From a virus, in the IMG/VR virus record IMGVR_UViG_3300028298_000028, positions 1 to 26,120 of that record: a stretch of 26,120 nt of DNA; one strand, written 5' to 3'. A program made the translations under genes and the position numbers. The notes beneath the pieces were generated by a model. The model did not search any database. It was given only the letters and a program-made list of their open reading frames with translations, and had not been told where the DNA came from. Each line of letters begins with the position of its first letter. The first letter of the stretch is position 1. Below are positions 1 to 6,868 of this stretch, one piece after another.

Positions 1-776
1 TTTACCTTGTTGATGGTTTCGGTAACAACCGGATCTTTTGTTATGTTGAGCGTTGCCAGTGCATCGCAGACCTCGTTGACCGTTCCCAACAGCCCGGCGA
101 AGCGCGTACCTTTTGCGTCGTCTTTCGCAAGGCGTATCTGCATATCGTTGACGAGCTTCTTGAGCCGTTCACCGATAGTTTCCACGGCTTTATTTAACTG
201 CTCGCTGATCTGCATCTCAACGCTCCGGCGAACCAACTGTTGCGACGCTTCGCTTAAACCTGCGATGCGTGTATCAGCAGATATTGGAATCGGCTTTGAG
301 TAATTATCCACACCGTACTTTGCCCGGAAGTCGTCCTTCGATGGGAAGCGCGACTCATCGAACATCCCGTTCAGTTTCCGTTTTGCCTCTGCCTTGATCT
401 CGTCGTACATTCCAACCACCTCTTCGACGGTGTCGTTGTAGTTTCTTACGAGCGGCGCAATGCTGTCGAGCAGGGGCATGAACGCCTCCGCCGTAACAAC
501 GCGCCATCCGCCATCTTCCCACGGCAGGGAAGCGGTCTTCCAAAACGACTCCAAGCGGCTCTTGGCCACCCCGATTTTGTGCTGTATGTGCTTTGGTATG
601 TATATCACCTGCAGGTCGCAGGAATCATCCTCCGCGCCCTTGCTGACCTCGAACTCTCTGGCAAGGTCATTCTGTTTGCGTACTCCGTTCCAAAAGTGAA
701 CGGTTAACTTTACCTGAACGAGCGACTGCAAAACCTCATTTGTGCATTTTGCGTTAATTGCTTTTTTCGTTGTCAT
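1..776 (-). CDS. DUF3150-like phage protein (partial, C-terminus beyond window)
   Basis: An open frame of 258 codons runs from an ATG at 776 off the left edge without a stop. The start has a strong Shine-Dalgarno site (AAGGAG, 8 bases before ATG). The N-terminal half has the layout I associate with DUF3150: an early segment with HFWNGVRK, a middle IYIPKHI segment, then KSRLESFWKTASLPWEDGGW near residues 72-91, then charged helices. A KPIPISADTR stretch follows. The function of this family is unknown; I recall it beside MoxR-type ATPases in phages, which fits the gene just upstream. It overlaps the 67-aa gene before it by 23 bases, so the three minus-strand genes probably form one operon. The family call rests on remembered pattern only; the coding call is firm. 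Confidence 0.8.
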   Translation of the reverse strand, partial: MTTKKAINAKCTNEVLQSLVQVKLTVHFWNGVRKQNDLAREFEVSKGAEDDSCDLQVIYIPKHIQHKIGVAKSRLESFWKTASLPWEDGGWRVVTAEAFMPLLDSIAPLVRNYNDTVEEVVGMYDEIKAEAKRKLNGMFDESRFPSKDDFRAKYGVDNYSKPIPISADTRIAGLSEASQQLVRRSVEMQISEQLNKAVETIGERLKKLVNDMQIRLAKDDAKGTRFAGLLGTVNEVCDALATLNITKDPVVTETINKV

Positions 777-957
777 TTTCGATACTCCTTTTTTGTGCAT
801 TTACCAACCGACGTTTCCATTTCCGTATTTTCTCTTTTGCTTTCTCTTCCTTGGTCTCCCACGTCGCAATCATAACGAGCGCGTGGTTTATCGCTTCCTC
901 TCTTGTCAACCGGCCAACTCCTACCCGATCAGGATCGCCTGATTTTCTTTTGTCCAT
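754..957 (-). CDS. Small charged helical protein, unknown function
   Basis: A 67-aa ORF (MDKRKSGDPDRVG...) lies between the MoxR ATPase and the DUF3150-like gene. It overlaps the end of the first by 37 bases and the start of the second by 23. The C-terminal half is highly charged and probably helical (KEEKAKEKIRKWKRRL). No Shine-Dalgarno site precedes the ATG, so translation may be coupled to the ATPase gene; an in-frame ATG at 1008 would add 17 residues but lies deep inside the ATPase gene. I do not recognise the family. Its tight position suggests it works with the two neighbours, for example as an adaptor, but nothing in the sequence proves that. Confidence 0.55.
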   Translation of the reverse strand: MDKRKSGDPDRVGVGRLTREEAINHALVMIATWETKEEKAKEKIRKWKRRLVNAQKRSIENDNEKSN

Positions 958-2027
958 TTTTGGAACGATACCGTTGTTGCGACTGCCGGAACTCGGTCGG
1001 CTCTGCATAACCCTTTAAGCAGGGTGGCCGCAAACTCCGCCGGGAGCCGCACACCGTACCGGACGTACTTTTCGGCCTCGTCCTTGTTCTTGACGTTGGC
1101 AACCAACGCGCAGGTGAGCGCGTAGATTACGGACGGGTTCGTCGGGAGCTTGCACGCTTCAGGAGCGTCCTGAATATCCTCAAGGCTCGGTGCCTCGCTG
1201 ATAAGTTTTTCCGTGGCCATGTACTCAATCGCACCGATCTTGCCAAGCACGCCAACCAACGCAGGAAACAGAATGTCGTCCGTCTTCATGGTCATAGACT
1301 TCGATGCCTGCATGATCCGGTCGGCCATCTCCAGCGTGCGGTCATTGCAAACCGCCAAGTCTGTAAACGTCTCGTACTTCTTGATCAGGTCGGCCCGGTA
1401 TTTTCTGAACGCTCGCGTTGCAGGGAGCAGGTTCTTTCCGTCGGCCCAAGCGTCCCACGACTCGGCGTAGCCTTCTGCGTGCGCCGATACGTAGAGGAAG
1501 CACATCCTCGTCCGGTTGGCCTCGCTCAACTGCGTCGTATAAATATCCGATACGCCGTTCATCGCCGCCGCAACGTAGACGCTGTCGGCCAGCGTATGAC
1601 CGTGGAAGAACCTGTCGAGTACAAGCTGGAGGCAGGCGTTCTGCATCTCCGGCGTTCCCCGATCTAGTTCATCCAAGAACAGAATGCCGAACGCATCCTG
1701 CTGGTCGAACGGAATAAACGTAGGCGCGTAGTTGTCGAGTATTTTCTTCTCAAGGTCGGGAACCGGGACACCCATGTCACCGGGTTCCATGCGGCTCACC
1801 GTAACGGGCCACAGCCGGGCTGTGCGCGTCACGGTCTTTTTCTTTAACTGCGCCGCCGCCGCGATGTCGTTATTCAACTCCTCGATGGTCTCGCGCATCG
1901 TGGATGTCTTTGCCGTAGCCGGGCTTCCGACAAAGCACAGGGGAACGTTGGCCTTCCAAAGAAGGCGTACGCAACGCTTCCCCTGCTCCGGATTAATAAA
2001 AGGCAACTGGTTTGTTTCGTGTGTCAT
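921..2027 (-). CDS. MoxR-type AAA+ ATPase with variant P-loop
   Basis: A 368-aa protein with an AAA+ core. The P-loop is GSPATAKT (residues 34-41), where Ala39 replaces the usual Gly before Lys40. Walker B is ILFLDE (115-120), a sensor-1-like AAAMNG follows, and LSEANRTRM looks like the arginine-finger region. Length and motif order fit the MoxR/AAA_5 group, ATP-driven remodelling machines that often act with von Willebrand factor A proteins to activate or insert cofactors into targets. GAGGAG lies 8 bases before ATG, which fixes the start. It is the first well-supported gene of the minus-strand unit and is followed by a 67-aa protein and a DUF3150-like protein. A VWA partner may lie beyond the left edge. 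Its role in the phage is unknown. Confidence 0.88.
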   Translation of the reverse strand: MTHETNQLPFINPEQGKRCVRLLWKANVPLCFVGSPATAKTSTMRETIEELNNDIAAAAQLKKKTVTRTARLWPVTVSRMEPGDMGVPVPDLEKKILDNYAPTFIPFDQQDAFGILFLDELDRGTPEMQNACLQLVLDRFFHGHTLADSVYVAAAMNGVSDIYTTQLSEANRTRMCFLYVSAHAEGYAESWDAWADGKNLLPATRAFRKYRADLIKKYETFTDLAVCNDRTLEMADRIMQASKSMTMKTDDILFPALVGVLGKIGAIEYMATEKLISEAPSLEDIQDAPEACKLPTNPSVIYALTCALVANVKNKDEAEKYVRYGVRLPAEFAATLLKGLCRADRVPAVATTVSFQKWTKENQAILIG

Positions 2028-2031
2028 GTTT

Positions 2032-2259
2032 TTAACTCCTCATACTTGCGAACCCTACCAACGCAATCTCCATCGCTGTCCCTTTCTGTTTATTCCTTTC
2101 GTGTTCGTGTTTTTGTTTCGAATAACTGACCCTGTAAATTGTCCTGCCGTTCTCGGTCGGCAGGGTACCGGGCCTGCAAAAGCGTATAGCCGCTCGTGGC
2201 GGTTTCGTGTTTTTCGTACCACCCTCGTTCCGGCCTTGTGCCTCAAGGCACCTCGTCAA
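2032..2259 (-). CDS. Possible small ORF before the MoxR gene (uncertain)
   Basis: A 75-codon frame opens with TTG at 2259 and ends 4 bases before the MoxR start codon. The second half (GRTIYRVSYSKQKHEHERNK) looks more protein-like than the first. No good ribosome site precedes the TTG. An internal ATG near 2073, with AAAGGGA before it, would encode only 13 residues and could act as a leader peptide. A competing 63-codon frame (2055-2246) overlaps it, and the region could equally be untranslated leader RNA. No family recognised. Confidence 0.25.
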   Translation of the reverse strand: MTRCLEAQGRNEGGTKNTKPPRAAIRFCRPGTLPTENGRTIYRVSYSKQKHEHERNKQKGTAMEIALVGFASMRS

Positions 2260-2314
2260 GAACCGTTTTGATGGCGTTGCAGGAATTAACCTGCCTGACG
2301 TAAGGCCGTCTGGT

Positions 2315-2500
2315 TTAGCTTACTCGGCATGCCGTAACCGGAGCCAACCGCGCCTTGGGTTTCTCGTCCCAACTCAAAGGGGCCGTCTCGCTCCCCATGC
2401 GCTCCGACCTTGCTCGGAGAAGACCCTTTGCAACCCGAACGCTGTTACCGGATTTTCCTCCGGTCGTCGCGTTCAAAAAATAATCAATTCTTATTTTCAT
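2315..2500 (-). CDS. Possible leaderless small ORF (uncertain)
   Basis: A 61-codon frame starts with ATG at 2500, only 6 bases downstream of the TATAGT box of a strong minus-strand promoter. Transcription would begin at about the ATG itself, so the mRNA would be leaderless. The product starts MKIRIDYFLNATTGG and is basic, with no motif I recognise. The DNA includes a short stem-loop (CTCCGA...TCGGAG, 2402-2419), so this may be structured leader RNA and not a gene. Confidence 0.3.
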   Translation of the reverse strand: MKIRIDYFLNATTGGKSGNSVRVAKGLLRARSERMGSETAPLSWDEKPKARLAPVTACRVS

Positions 2501-2506
2501 GAGGCC

Positions 2507-2535
2507 ACTATAAACTATCGCAGGAAGGAAGTCAA
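2507..2535 (-). promoter_or_regulatory. Sigma70-like promoter for the minus-strand MoxR unit
   Basis: Read on the minus strand, TTGACT (2535-2530) and TATAGT (2512-2507) are separated by exactly 17 bases. Each hexamer has five of six consensus bases. Transcription would start near 2500 and run into the MoxR, 67-aa and DUF3150-like genes after a leader of about 470 bases. I see no comparably good plus-strand promoter for the gene at 2645. Confidence 0.75.
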
Positions 2536-2644
2536 AAGAATTTTCATAAATAAAACAAGGCTTTTAACCCCATGAATACAAGGGCTGAACGCGCCAGTCA
2601 AAAAATGTATAGCTGGCTTTGATTTCTTTTGAGATGATCCCGGT

Positions 2645-2857
2645 ATGAAAAAGAAGAAACCAGCATCAAGACAATCTATCTGGCAGGAACTCCACAGGCA
2701 ACAGGGATTGTGCCTGATGTGTTCAGCTCGCCATGCGCCGGGCCGGGTTCTCTGTTCTGTTCATGCCACAATCCAACGCATACGAGTAAGGAGTAAGTCC
2801 GGTTGGAACCGTTGGAAACCCGGCGGTCGAGGCAGGCCTCCCATTACGGAGAAATAA
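2645..2857 (+). CDS. Small basic protein with Cys/His zinc-binding pattern
   Basis: A 70-aa basic protein (MKKKKPASRQS...) with a CxxC-x10-CxxH arrangement in GLCLMCSARHAPGRVLCSVH (residues 24-43). This spacing suggests a small zinc finger, and the Arg/Lys-rich ends suggest nucleic-acid binding. It is the first plus-strand gene after the divergent region, and its stop lies 1 base before the next ATG, so the two are cotranscribed. The ribosome site is poor. Short phage proteins of this type are common and mostly uncharacterised; the function is unknown. Confidence 0.65.
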   Translation: MKKKKPASRQSIWQELHRQQGLCLMCSARHAPGRVLCSVHATIQRIRVRSKSGWNRWKPGGRGRPPITEK

Positions 2858-2858
2858 C

Positions 2859-3062
2859 ATGGCAGGAGAAACACTAGGACAGGCACAAACAGCAGAAGAA
2901 GTCCAGCTCCGGGCTCGTGAACTCTTCGTCAACGCCCTGAAAGACCACCAAAAATCCTACCCGTTGGCCCTCCGATCACTCGCTACTAGGTGCGCGTTGC
3001 TCGAAAAGTACAAAAACGCCTGCGACAAGTTTTTAGGATTTCGGAATGGTGACTGCCCGTAA
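2859..3062 (+). CDS. Hypothetical protein, 67 aa
   Basis: A small, mostly helical protein (MAGETLGQAQTAEEVQ...). GGAG lies 7 bases before ATG, which supports the start. It follows the Cys-rich gene with 1 base between stop and start, so they share an operon. The sequence has an amphipathic stretch (VQLRARELFVNALKDHQKSY) and two cysteines without a metal-binding pattern. I do not recognise it. It is followed by the hairpin and repeat region, which may end or control this unit. Confidence 0.65.
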   Translation: MAGETLGQAQTAEEVQLRARELFVNALKDHQKSYPLALRSLATRCALLEKYKNACDKFLGFRNGDCP

Positions 3063-3075
3063 ACATTGGCGATTT

Positions 3076-3115
3076 CTGATTCAGCCTTAGGGCTACCCTT
3101 AAGGCTGTGCGATCA
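3076..3115 (+). promoter_or_regulatory. Stem-loop before the AGAGC repeat
   Basis: The core hairpin pairs CAGCCTTAGGG with CCCTTAAGGCTG around a 3-base CTA loop, with a single bulged A. Outer CTGAT and ATCAG arms extend it. No U-run follows, so it is not a classical intrinsic terminator. It lies between the stop of the 67-aa gene and the HNH gene. Confidence 0.6.
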
Positions 3116-3139
3116 GTAAAGTAATACTTGGCTTATGAT

Positions 3140-3181
3140 AGAGCAGAGCAGAGCAGAGCAGAGTAAGAGCAGAGTAAGAGC
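3140..3181 (+). repeat. Short tandem repeat (AGAGC/AGAGTA)
   Basis: About four tandem AGAGC units are followed by alternating AGAGTA and AGAGC units. It is noncoding, directly after a TATGAT box that could be a weak -10 (3134-3139), and about 40 bases before the HNH start. Role unknown; a binding site or a slippage-prone spacer are both possible. Confidence 0.8.
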
Positions 3182-3219
3182 GCGGTTCACGCGCTGGGTA
3201 AGTTTGGAGGATTATCTCA

Positions 3220-3639
3220 TTGAGTAAAAAGAGCAAGACAACATCGAATGGCAGGGACGATACCGAAAACCCAAAGTCGGACTACTGGAAGAAGAAGGCC
3301 TGCTTGTTGTGGTATGAGTACATCCACAGAAAGTTCCATGACCGCTGTGCCATGCAGGGAATCGGAACATGCGACGGGCCTCTCGAAGCGCACCACATCG
3401 TTACGAAATCCGTACGCTCCCTGCGGAACGACAGCCACAACGGTATCCTGCTCTGCAATTACCACCACCAGCACCACGCAATGGCTCCGCATAAATCCAA
3501 CTCGGCGTTCCTGATGTGGCTGGCCCAAACACACCCCATCCTCCACGAAGCCATCGACCGCCGCTGGCGCATTAGTGGATTCGACTACCGGGCCGACGCG
3601 CTTCTCCTCCAAACCAAACTGCAGGAACTCCCAGAATGA
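3220..3639 (+). CDS. HNH endonuclease
   Basis: A 139-aa protein starting with TTG at 3220; GGAGG 9 bases upstream supports this start. The HNH core is visible: CDGPLEAHHIVTKS (first His pair), then LRNDSHNGILLCNYHHQHH with the Asn and final His positions. The early Cys (GTCDG) and later LLC may help bind zinc. HNH proteins are metal-dependent DNA nucleases. In phages they often sit near the terminase and assist cutting of concatemers during packaging. Here the gene lies two genes before RusA and about 0.9 kb before TerS, which fits that role, though a homing endonuclease cannot be excluded. A weak terminator-like hairpin follows it. Confidence 0.85.
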   Translation: MSKKSKTTSNGRDDTENPKSDYWKKKACLLWYEYIHRKFHDRCAMQGIGTCDGPLEAHHIVTKSVRSLRNDSHNGILLCNYHHQHHAMAPHKSNSAFLMWLAQTHPILHEAIDRRWRISGFDYRADALLLQTKLQELPE

Positions 3640-3674
3640 GATCATCCTGTTATTCATCCGGCTATATAGGAGAC

Positions 3675-3701
3675 AAAAACCCCAATGAAATGGGCTTTTT
3701 T
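3675..3701 (+). terminator. Terminator-like hairpin after the HNH gene
   Basis: AAAAACCCC and GGGCTTTTTT can pair around a short loop, and the arm ends in six T. The GC part of the stem is only about 4 bp, so termination would be weak. It lies 36 bases after the HNH stop, where a terminator would be expected. Confidence 0.4.
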
Positions 3702-3763
3702 CAATTGCCCCTGTTTGGCCCCACGTTCGCCCAAGTTTGGTTGTTTCTCCAGAAGGCATTACC

Positions 3764-3961
3764 ATGCCACCTACCCCAGAACGTCGTTTTCGCAAGTCTG
3801 CTAAACCATGCGAATATGCCAAAGAATACGCATATCTTTTTTCAGGCAATTTGGGACTATATGGCACTGGGACTTATCAGCGTAGTCCGGGAATATCGCG
3901 TTCCCGTACAAATACTGTGCCTTTTTCTAGATTTTTCCAAACAATTAGAAGATTCTTATGA
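3764..3961 (+). CDS. Hypothetical basic protein, 65 aa
   Basis: A 65-aa ORF (MPPTPERRFRKSAKPC...). AGAAGG lies 7 bases before ATG; this is why I chose this start over the in-frame ATG at 3737. It is rich in Arg, Ser and aromatic residues and has no motif I recognise. A competing frame (3636-3986) overlaps it; that frame starts with an ATGA overlap on the HNH stop but has no ribosome site and an irregular hydrophobic product. RusA follows 28 bases later. Confidence 0.45.
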   Translation: MPPTPERRFRKSAKPCEYAKEYAYLFSGNLGLYGTGTYQRSPGISRSRTNTVPFSRFFQTIRRFL

Positions 3962-3989
3962 CAGTATAACTTGCAACAAAGGATAATCC

Positions 3990-4406
3990 ATGAACGTAAC
4001 ATTCACCATTCCCGGCAAACCAAAAGGCAAAGAGAGACCACGTTTCTTCCGAGCACGTAACTTCATAAAAAGCTATACTCCAAAAGAGACTGCCTCATAC
4101 GAAAACCTCGTGAAGGTCATGTTCTTAAGCGTTGCACGTAAATCCGGATGGAAACTACTGCCGCTCGGTCAACCACTGTCGGTAAAGATAATCACCCACT
4201 CCACCATCCCAGCAAGCTGGTCACACAAGAAACAGGGATCAGCTTGGTGGTGTTGCTCCAAACCAGATGCCGACAACATAGGCAAGATAGTCTGCGACGC
4301 TCTGAATGGCATTGCCTACCACGACGATGCTCAAGTAGTTGTACTCGAAGTACGGAAAATGTACAGCTACCACGCTCACACTATAATTACACTGGAGACT
4401 CTTTAG
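3990..4406 (+). CDS. rusA: RusA-family Holliday junction resolvase
   Basis: A 138-aa protein with the RusA pattern: N-terminal FTIPGKPKGKERPRF, a YTPKETASYE segment, and the catalytic region KPDADNIGKIVCDALNG followed by YHDDAQV. Asp93, Asp95, Lys99 and Asp112/113 match the metal-binding Asp and essential Lys of E. coli RusA (Asp70, Asp72, Lys76, Asp91). RusA enzymes are Mg-dependent nucleases that cut four-way DNA junctions symmetrically. In phages they usually lie just before the terminase genes and debranch DNA before packaging; that is the position here. GGAT lies 5 bases before the ATG. Confidence 0.93.
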   Translation: MNVTFTIPGKPKGKERPRFFRARNFIKSYTPKETASYENLVKVMFLSVARKSGWKLLPLGQPLSVKIITHSTIPASWSHKKQGSAWWCCSKPDADNIGKIVCDALNGIAYHDDAQVVVLEVRKMYSYHAHTIITLETL

Positions 4407-4408
4407 CA

Positions 4409-4438
4409 TTGACGCACTGTATATATCTGCCCGATAAT
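4409..4438 (+). promoter_or_regulatory. Sigma70-like promoter before the terminase genes
   Basis: TTGACG (4409-4414) and GATAAT (4433-4438) are 18 bases apart; each matches five of six consensus bases. Transcription would start near 4445, about 30 bases before the membrane-peptide ATG, and could drive the packaging and head genes. It begins 3 bases after the RusA stop. Confidence 0.65.
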
Positions 4439-4474
4439 ATCCGGCATGAGAAAAAGAAAAGGAATTATATAAAC

Positions 4475-4543
4475 ATGACACTGCTTCAGCTATTCATCGT
4501 CGGCTTGATAGTGTTCATCATCTGGAGACCAGTAGGGCCATGA
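4475..4543 (+). CDS. 22-aa single-span membrane peptide
   Basis: A tiny ORF encodes MTLLQLFIVGLIVFIIWRPV plus GP, essentially one hydrophobic helix with a short positive C-tail. AAGGA precedes the ATG by about 10 bases. Its stop overlaps the TerS start as ATGA, so it may exist to couple translation into TerS, or it may be a functional membrane peptide. It is the first ORF after the promoter at 4409-4438. Function unknown. Confidence 0.5.
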   Translation: MTLLQLFIVGLIVFIIWRPVGP

Positions 4544-5124
4544 GAAAAACTCTGTCCATGAAACAGACAAAGTTCATTGCCGAGTACATCAAATCTGGTA
4601 ATGGAACGAAAGCCGCCATCAAAGCTGGGTACTCCCCAAAGACTGCTCAAGAGATAGCTTCAGAAAACTTATCAAAACCTTTGATTGCAGAGAAAATCGC
4701 ATCACTTAAAAAACAAATTGAGTCAAAAGCAGTGATGACGAAGCAACGTGCGCTTGAGATTATTTCTGAAATTGCTGAAACAGATTTATCTGACTTCTTA
4801 ACTGTCGGTTCCGATGGCGTTACGTTCTTTGATTTCGGGAAGGACACCACGAAGAGGAAAGCGTTGAGGAAAGTCAAAACGAAAACAGTGCGCGACGAGG
4901 CCGGGAATACCGTTATCGAGACAATGTTCAACGAGCTTGAACTGGAGGACAAAGTTCGGGCGATTGAACGGCTGTCGAAGATGATGGGATGGGATACGCC
5001 GGAGAAACAAGAAGTGAATCTGTCAGGGACTTCCATAGAGCAGGTCTTAAAAGACATAGCTGAAAGCGGAGGCAAATGGTGGAGACGAAGAAGCGTAAAG
5101 AACGGGCTCCCACATCAGAAGTAA
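4540..5124 (+). CDS. terS: Terminase small subunit
   Basis: A 194-aa protein. Residues 7-56 (MKQTKFIAEYIKSGNGTKAA, then GYSPKTAQEIASENLSKP) are the helix-turn-helix of the Terminase_2/XtmA family, which recognises phage DNA and loads it on the large subunit. The middle is a typical oligomerisation region ending LEDKVRAIERLSKMMGWDTP, and the tail is basic. It starts in an ATGA overlap with the membrane peptide and overlaps TerL by 49 bases, an arrangement that ties subunit amounts together. An internal ATG at residue 7 is a possible alternative start. Confidence 0.92.
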   Translation: MRKTLSMKQTKFIAEYIKSGNGTKAAIKAGYSPKTAQEIASENLSKPLIAEKIASLKKQIESKAVMTKQRALEIISEIAETDLSDFLTVGSDGVTFFDFGKDTTKRKALRKVKTKTVRDEAGNTVIETMFNELELEDKVRAIERLSKMMGWDTPEKQEVNLSGTSIEQVLKDIAESGGKWWRRRSVKNGLPHQK

Positions 5125-6587
5125 CGGACGCTAATCTTGCGGACTCGATGTGGCGGCTCAATAATTTGTACTGGATACAAGACAAGGCCGGGAAGACCGT
5201 CCTGTTCGTTCCAAACGTTGCACAAAAGAAACTGTACGACGATCTGCACTCACGAAATTTAATCGTCAAAGCCCGGCAACTTGGGTTCTCAACTGGTATT
5301 GACATCTTCATGCTGGACTGCGCTCTGTTCATGCCGGGGTTCCATGCAGGGATCGTGGCCGACACGGAGGACACCGCGCAGGATTTGTTCCGAACAAAGG
5401 TTCAGTTTCCATACGAGCATCTCCCTCCATCGCTTCAGTCTGCCGTAAATATTGTCACTGCAAATAAATCCATGTACGAGTTCACAAACGGAAGCGCGGT
5501 GGAGGCCGGGGTGACGTTAAGAAGCGGCACGTTCCAGTCTGTACACGTTTCAGAGTTCGCAAAGATAAGCGTTGAGCATCCCGAACGCGCTGACGAAATT
5601 GTTTCTGGCTCTCTGGAAACAGTCCCGACCGATGGCATAGCGTTCATCGAGTCAACGGCGCGTGGCCGGGGTGGACGCTTTTACGACTACTACAAGCAGG
5701 CCGCGAAGAACAACATCAAGAACCTTACCGATCTAGACTACAGACTGCACTTCTTTGCGTGGTTCAACTCGCCCGAATATGAGATTGACCCATCGGGTGT
5801 TGTAATGCCCGAACGACTCACGGAATATTTCAATACGTTAAGCGTGCCGCTCTCGCCGGGCCAGAAGGCGTGGTACTGCAAGAAGGAACAAGCACTGGGC
5901 GAAGATATGAAGCGCGAGTATCCATCCACCTGTGAAGAAGCGTTTGAGCAATCGCTGGAGGGAGCATACTTCACACGGCAACTGGCACAGGCCCGGAACG
6001 AGGGCCGTATCTGCGTCGTGCCGCTAGATTCACACCTGCCTGTTGATACGCACTGGGACTTGGGTATGGACGATTACATGGCGATCATATTCACGCAGAA
6101 ACACGCAGGAAAGATTCGTGTGGTAGATTTTTTTGAATGCAACGGCGAAGGTTTGCCATTCTACGCCAAGGTTCTGCAGACCAAGGGATACAAGTACGGA
6201 CAGCACAACGCGCCACACGACATTCAGGTAAAAGAACTGTCCGGCAAGACGCGGTTGGAACAGGCCGCCGCTCTGGGCATCAGGTTCACCGTGGTGCCTC
6301 GCATTCAGGACAAGGCGGACGCAATAGAGATGGCCCGGAGCCTGTTCAAGCATTGCGTGTTTGATGCGACTCACTGTTCCACGTTGCTCACACATCTGGA
6401 AGAGTATCGCAAGGCTTGGGACAGCGTCAACGGCGTGTGGAAGTCTGACCCGGCCAAGACGGATCACAACCATGCCGCCGATGCATTCATGACGCTGGCT
6501 CAGGGTGAGGACATTCCCAAAGAGAATATAATTCTAACGTCAGGCACATCAAACTGGAAAACGAAATGGAAAACAAAGAAAGGATAA
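5076..6587 (+). CDS. terL: Terminase large subunit
   Basis: A 503-aa packaging motor. The ATPase half has an atypical Walker A (KARQLGFST, residues 65-73), Walker B VHVSE (156-160) and a coupling motif ESTARG (192-197). The nuclease half has Asp328 in WDLGMDD and Asp463/Asp469 in DHNHAADAF, consistent with an RNase H-like metal site. It cuts concatemers and pumps DNA into the procapsid through the portal. The gene overlaps TerS by 49 bases. GGAGG is only 3 bases from the ATG; the next codon, GTG at 5079, has 6-base spacing and may be the true start. Confidence 0.96.
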   Translation: MVETKKRKERAPTSEVTDANLADSMWRLNNLYWIQDKAGKTVLFVPNVAQKKLYDDLHSRNLIVKARQLGFSTGIDIFMLDCALFMPGFHAGIVADTEDTAQDLFRTKVQFPYEHLPPSLQSAVNIVTANKSMYEFTNGSAVEAGVTLRSGTFQSVHVSEFAKISVEHPERADEIVSGSLETVPTDGIAFIESTARGRGGRFYDYYKQAAKNNIKNLTDLDYRLHFFAWFNSPEYEIDPSGVVMPERLTEYFNTLSVPLSPGQKAWYCKKEQALGEDMKREYPSTCEEAFEQSLEGAYFTRQLAQARNEGRICVVPLDSHLPVDTHWDLGMDDYMAIIFTQKHAGKIRVVDFFECNGEGLPFYAKVLQTKGYKYGQHNAPHDIQVKELSGKTRLEQAAALGIRFTVVPRIQDKADAIEMARSLFKHCVFDATHCSTLLTHLEEYRKAWDSVNGVWKSDPAKTDHNHAADAFMTLAQGEDIPKENIILTSGTSNWKTKWKTKKG

Positions 6588-6590
6588 CCT

Positions 6591-6857
6591 ATGCCGCACA
6601 CCATCCGAGTAGAACGAGCCGACCACGCCTTCGCTGACTTCACGAAGGACACGCCGTGGACAACAGACGACATTAACAAGCTGAAGACCCTGCCACAGAT
6701 GGTTCGGTTCATAGACAACAAGATGGTGTTTGCCGACCAGATGAACAAGGAACTGGAGCAGGCCGGACTGTCGCTCGGAGCGGCACAGTTTCAGGGACTT
6801 TACCGGGCAGAGGTGGACAGCGATGAAAACATGGAAGGCGGAATAATAATACCGTGA
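6591..6857 (+). CDS. Hypothetical protein, 88 aa
   Basis: An acidic, probably helical small protein (MPHTIRVERADHAFADF...) starting 3 bases after the TerL stop with a GGAT ribosome site 5 bases upstream. The middle reads DDINKLKTLPQMVRFIDNKM; the end is acidic then hydrophobic (ENMEGGIIIP). I see no known domain. It is the first of nine small genes between TerL and the head genes and must be cotranscribed with TerL. Confidence 0.75.
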   Translation: MPHTIRVERADHAFADFTKDTPWTTDDINKLKTLPQMVRFIDNKMVFADQMNKELEQAGLSLGAAQFQGLYRAEVDSDENMEGGIIIP

Positions 6858-6868
6858 GGAGGTAACCA

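Noticed and set aside
1418-1717. 99-codon plus-strand ORF
   Set aside because: Opposite to the MoxR gene, Arg/Ser-rich, no ribosome site.
2573-2601. Second minus-strand promoter (TTGACT, 17 bases, TATTCA)
   Set aside because: The -10 box matches only three of six consensus bases; the promoter at 2507-2535 is far better.
3140-3181. AGAGC repeats as a CRISPR array
   Set aside because: Units are 5-6 bases with no spacers; simple tandem repeat only.
3217-3867. 216-codon ORF on the minus strand
   Set aside because: It is antisense to the well-supported HNH gene, lacks a ribosome site and has no recognisable motif.
3636-3986. 116-codon plus-strand ORF with ATGA overlap on the HNH stop
   Set aside because: No ribosome site and an irregular product; the overlapping 65-aa frame at 3764 has a good site. 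Not fully excluded.
4647-5075. 142-codon minus-strand ORF
   Set aside because: Antisense shadow of the small terminase gene; Ser/Phe-rich composition is typical of a reversed frame.
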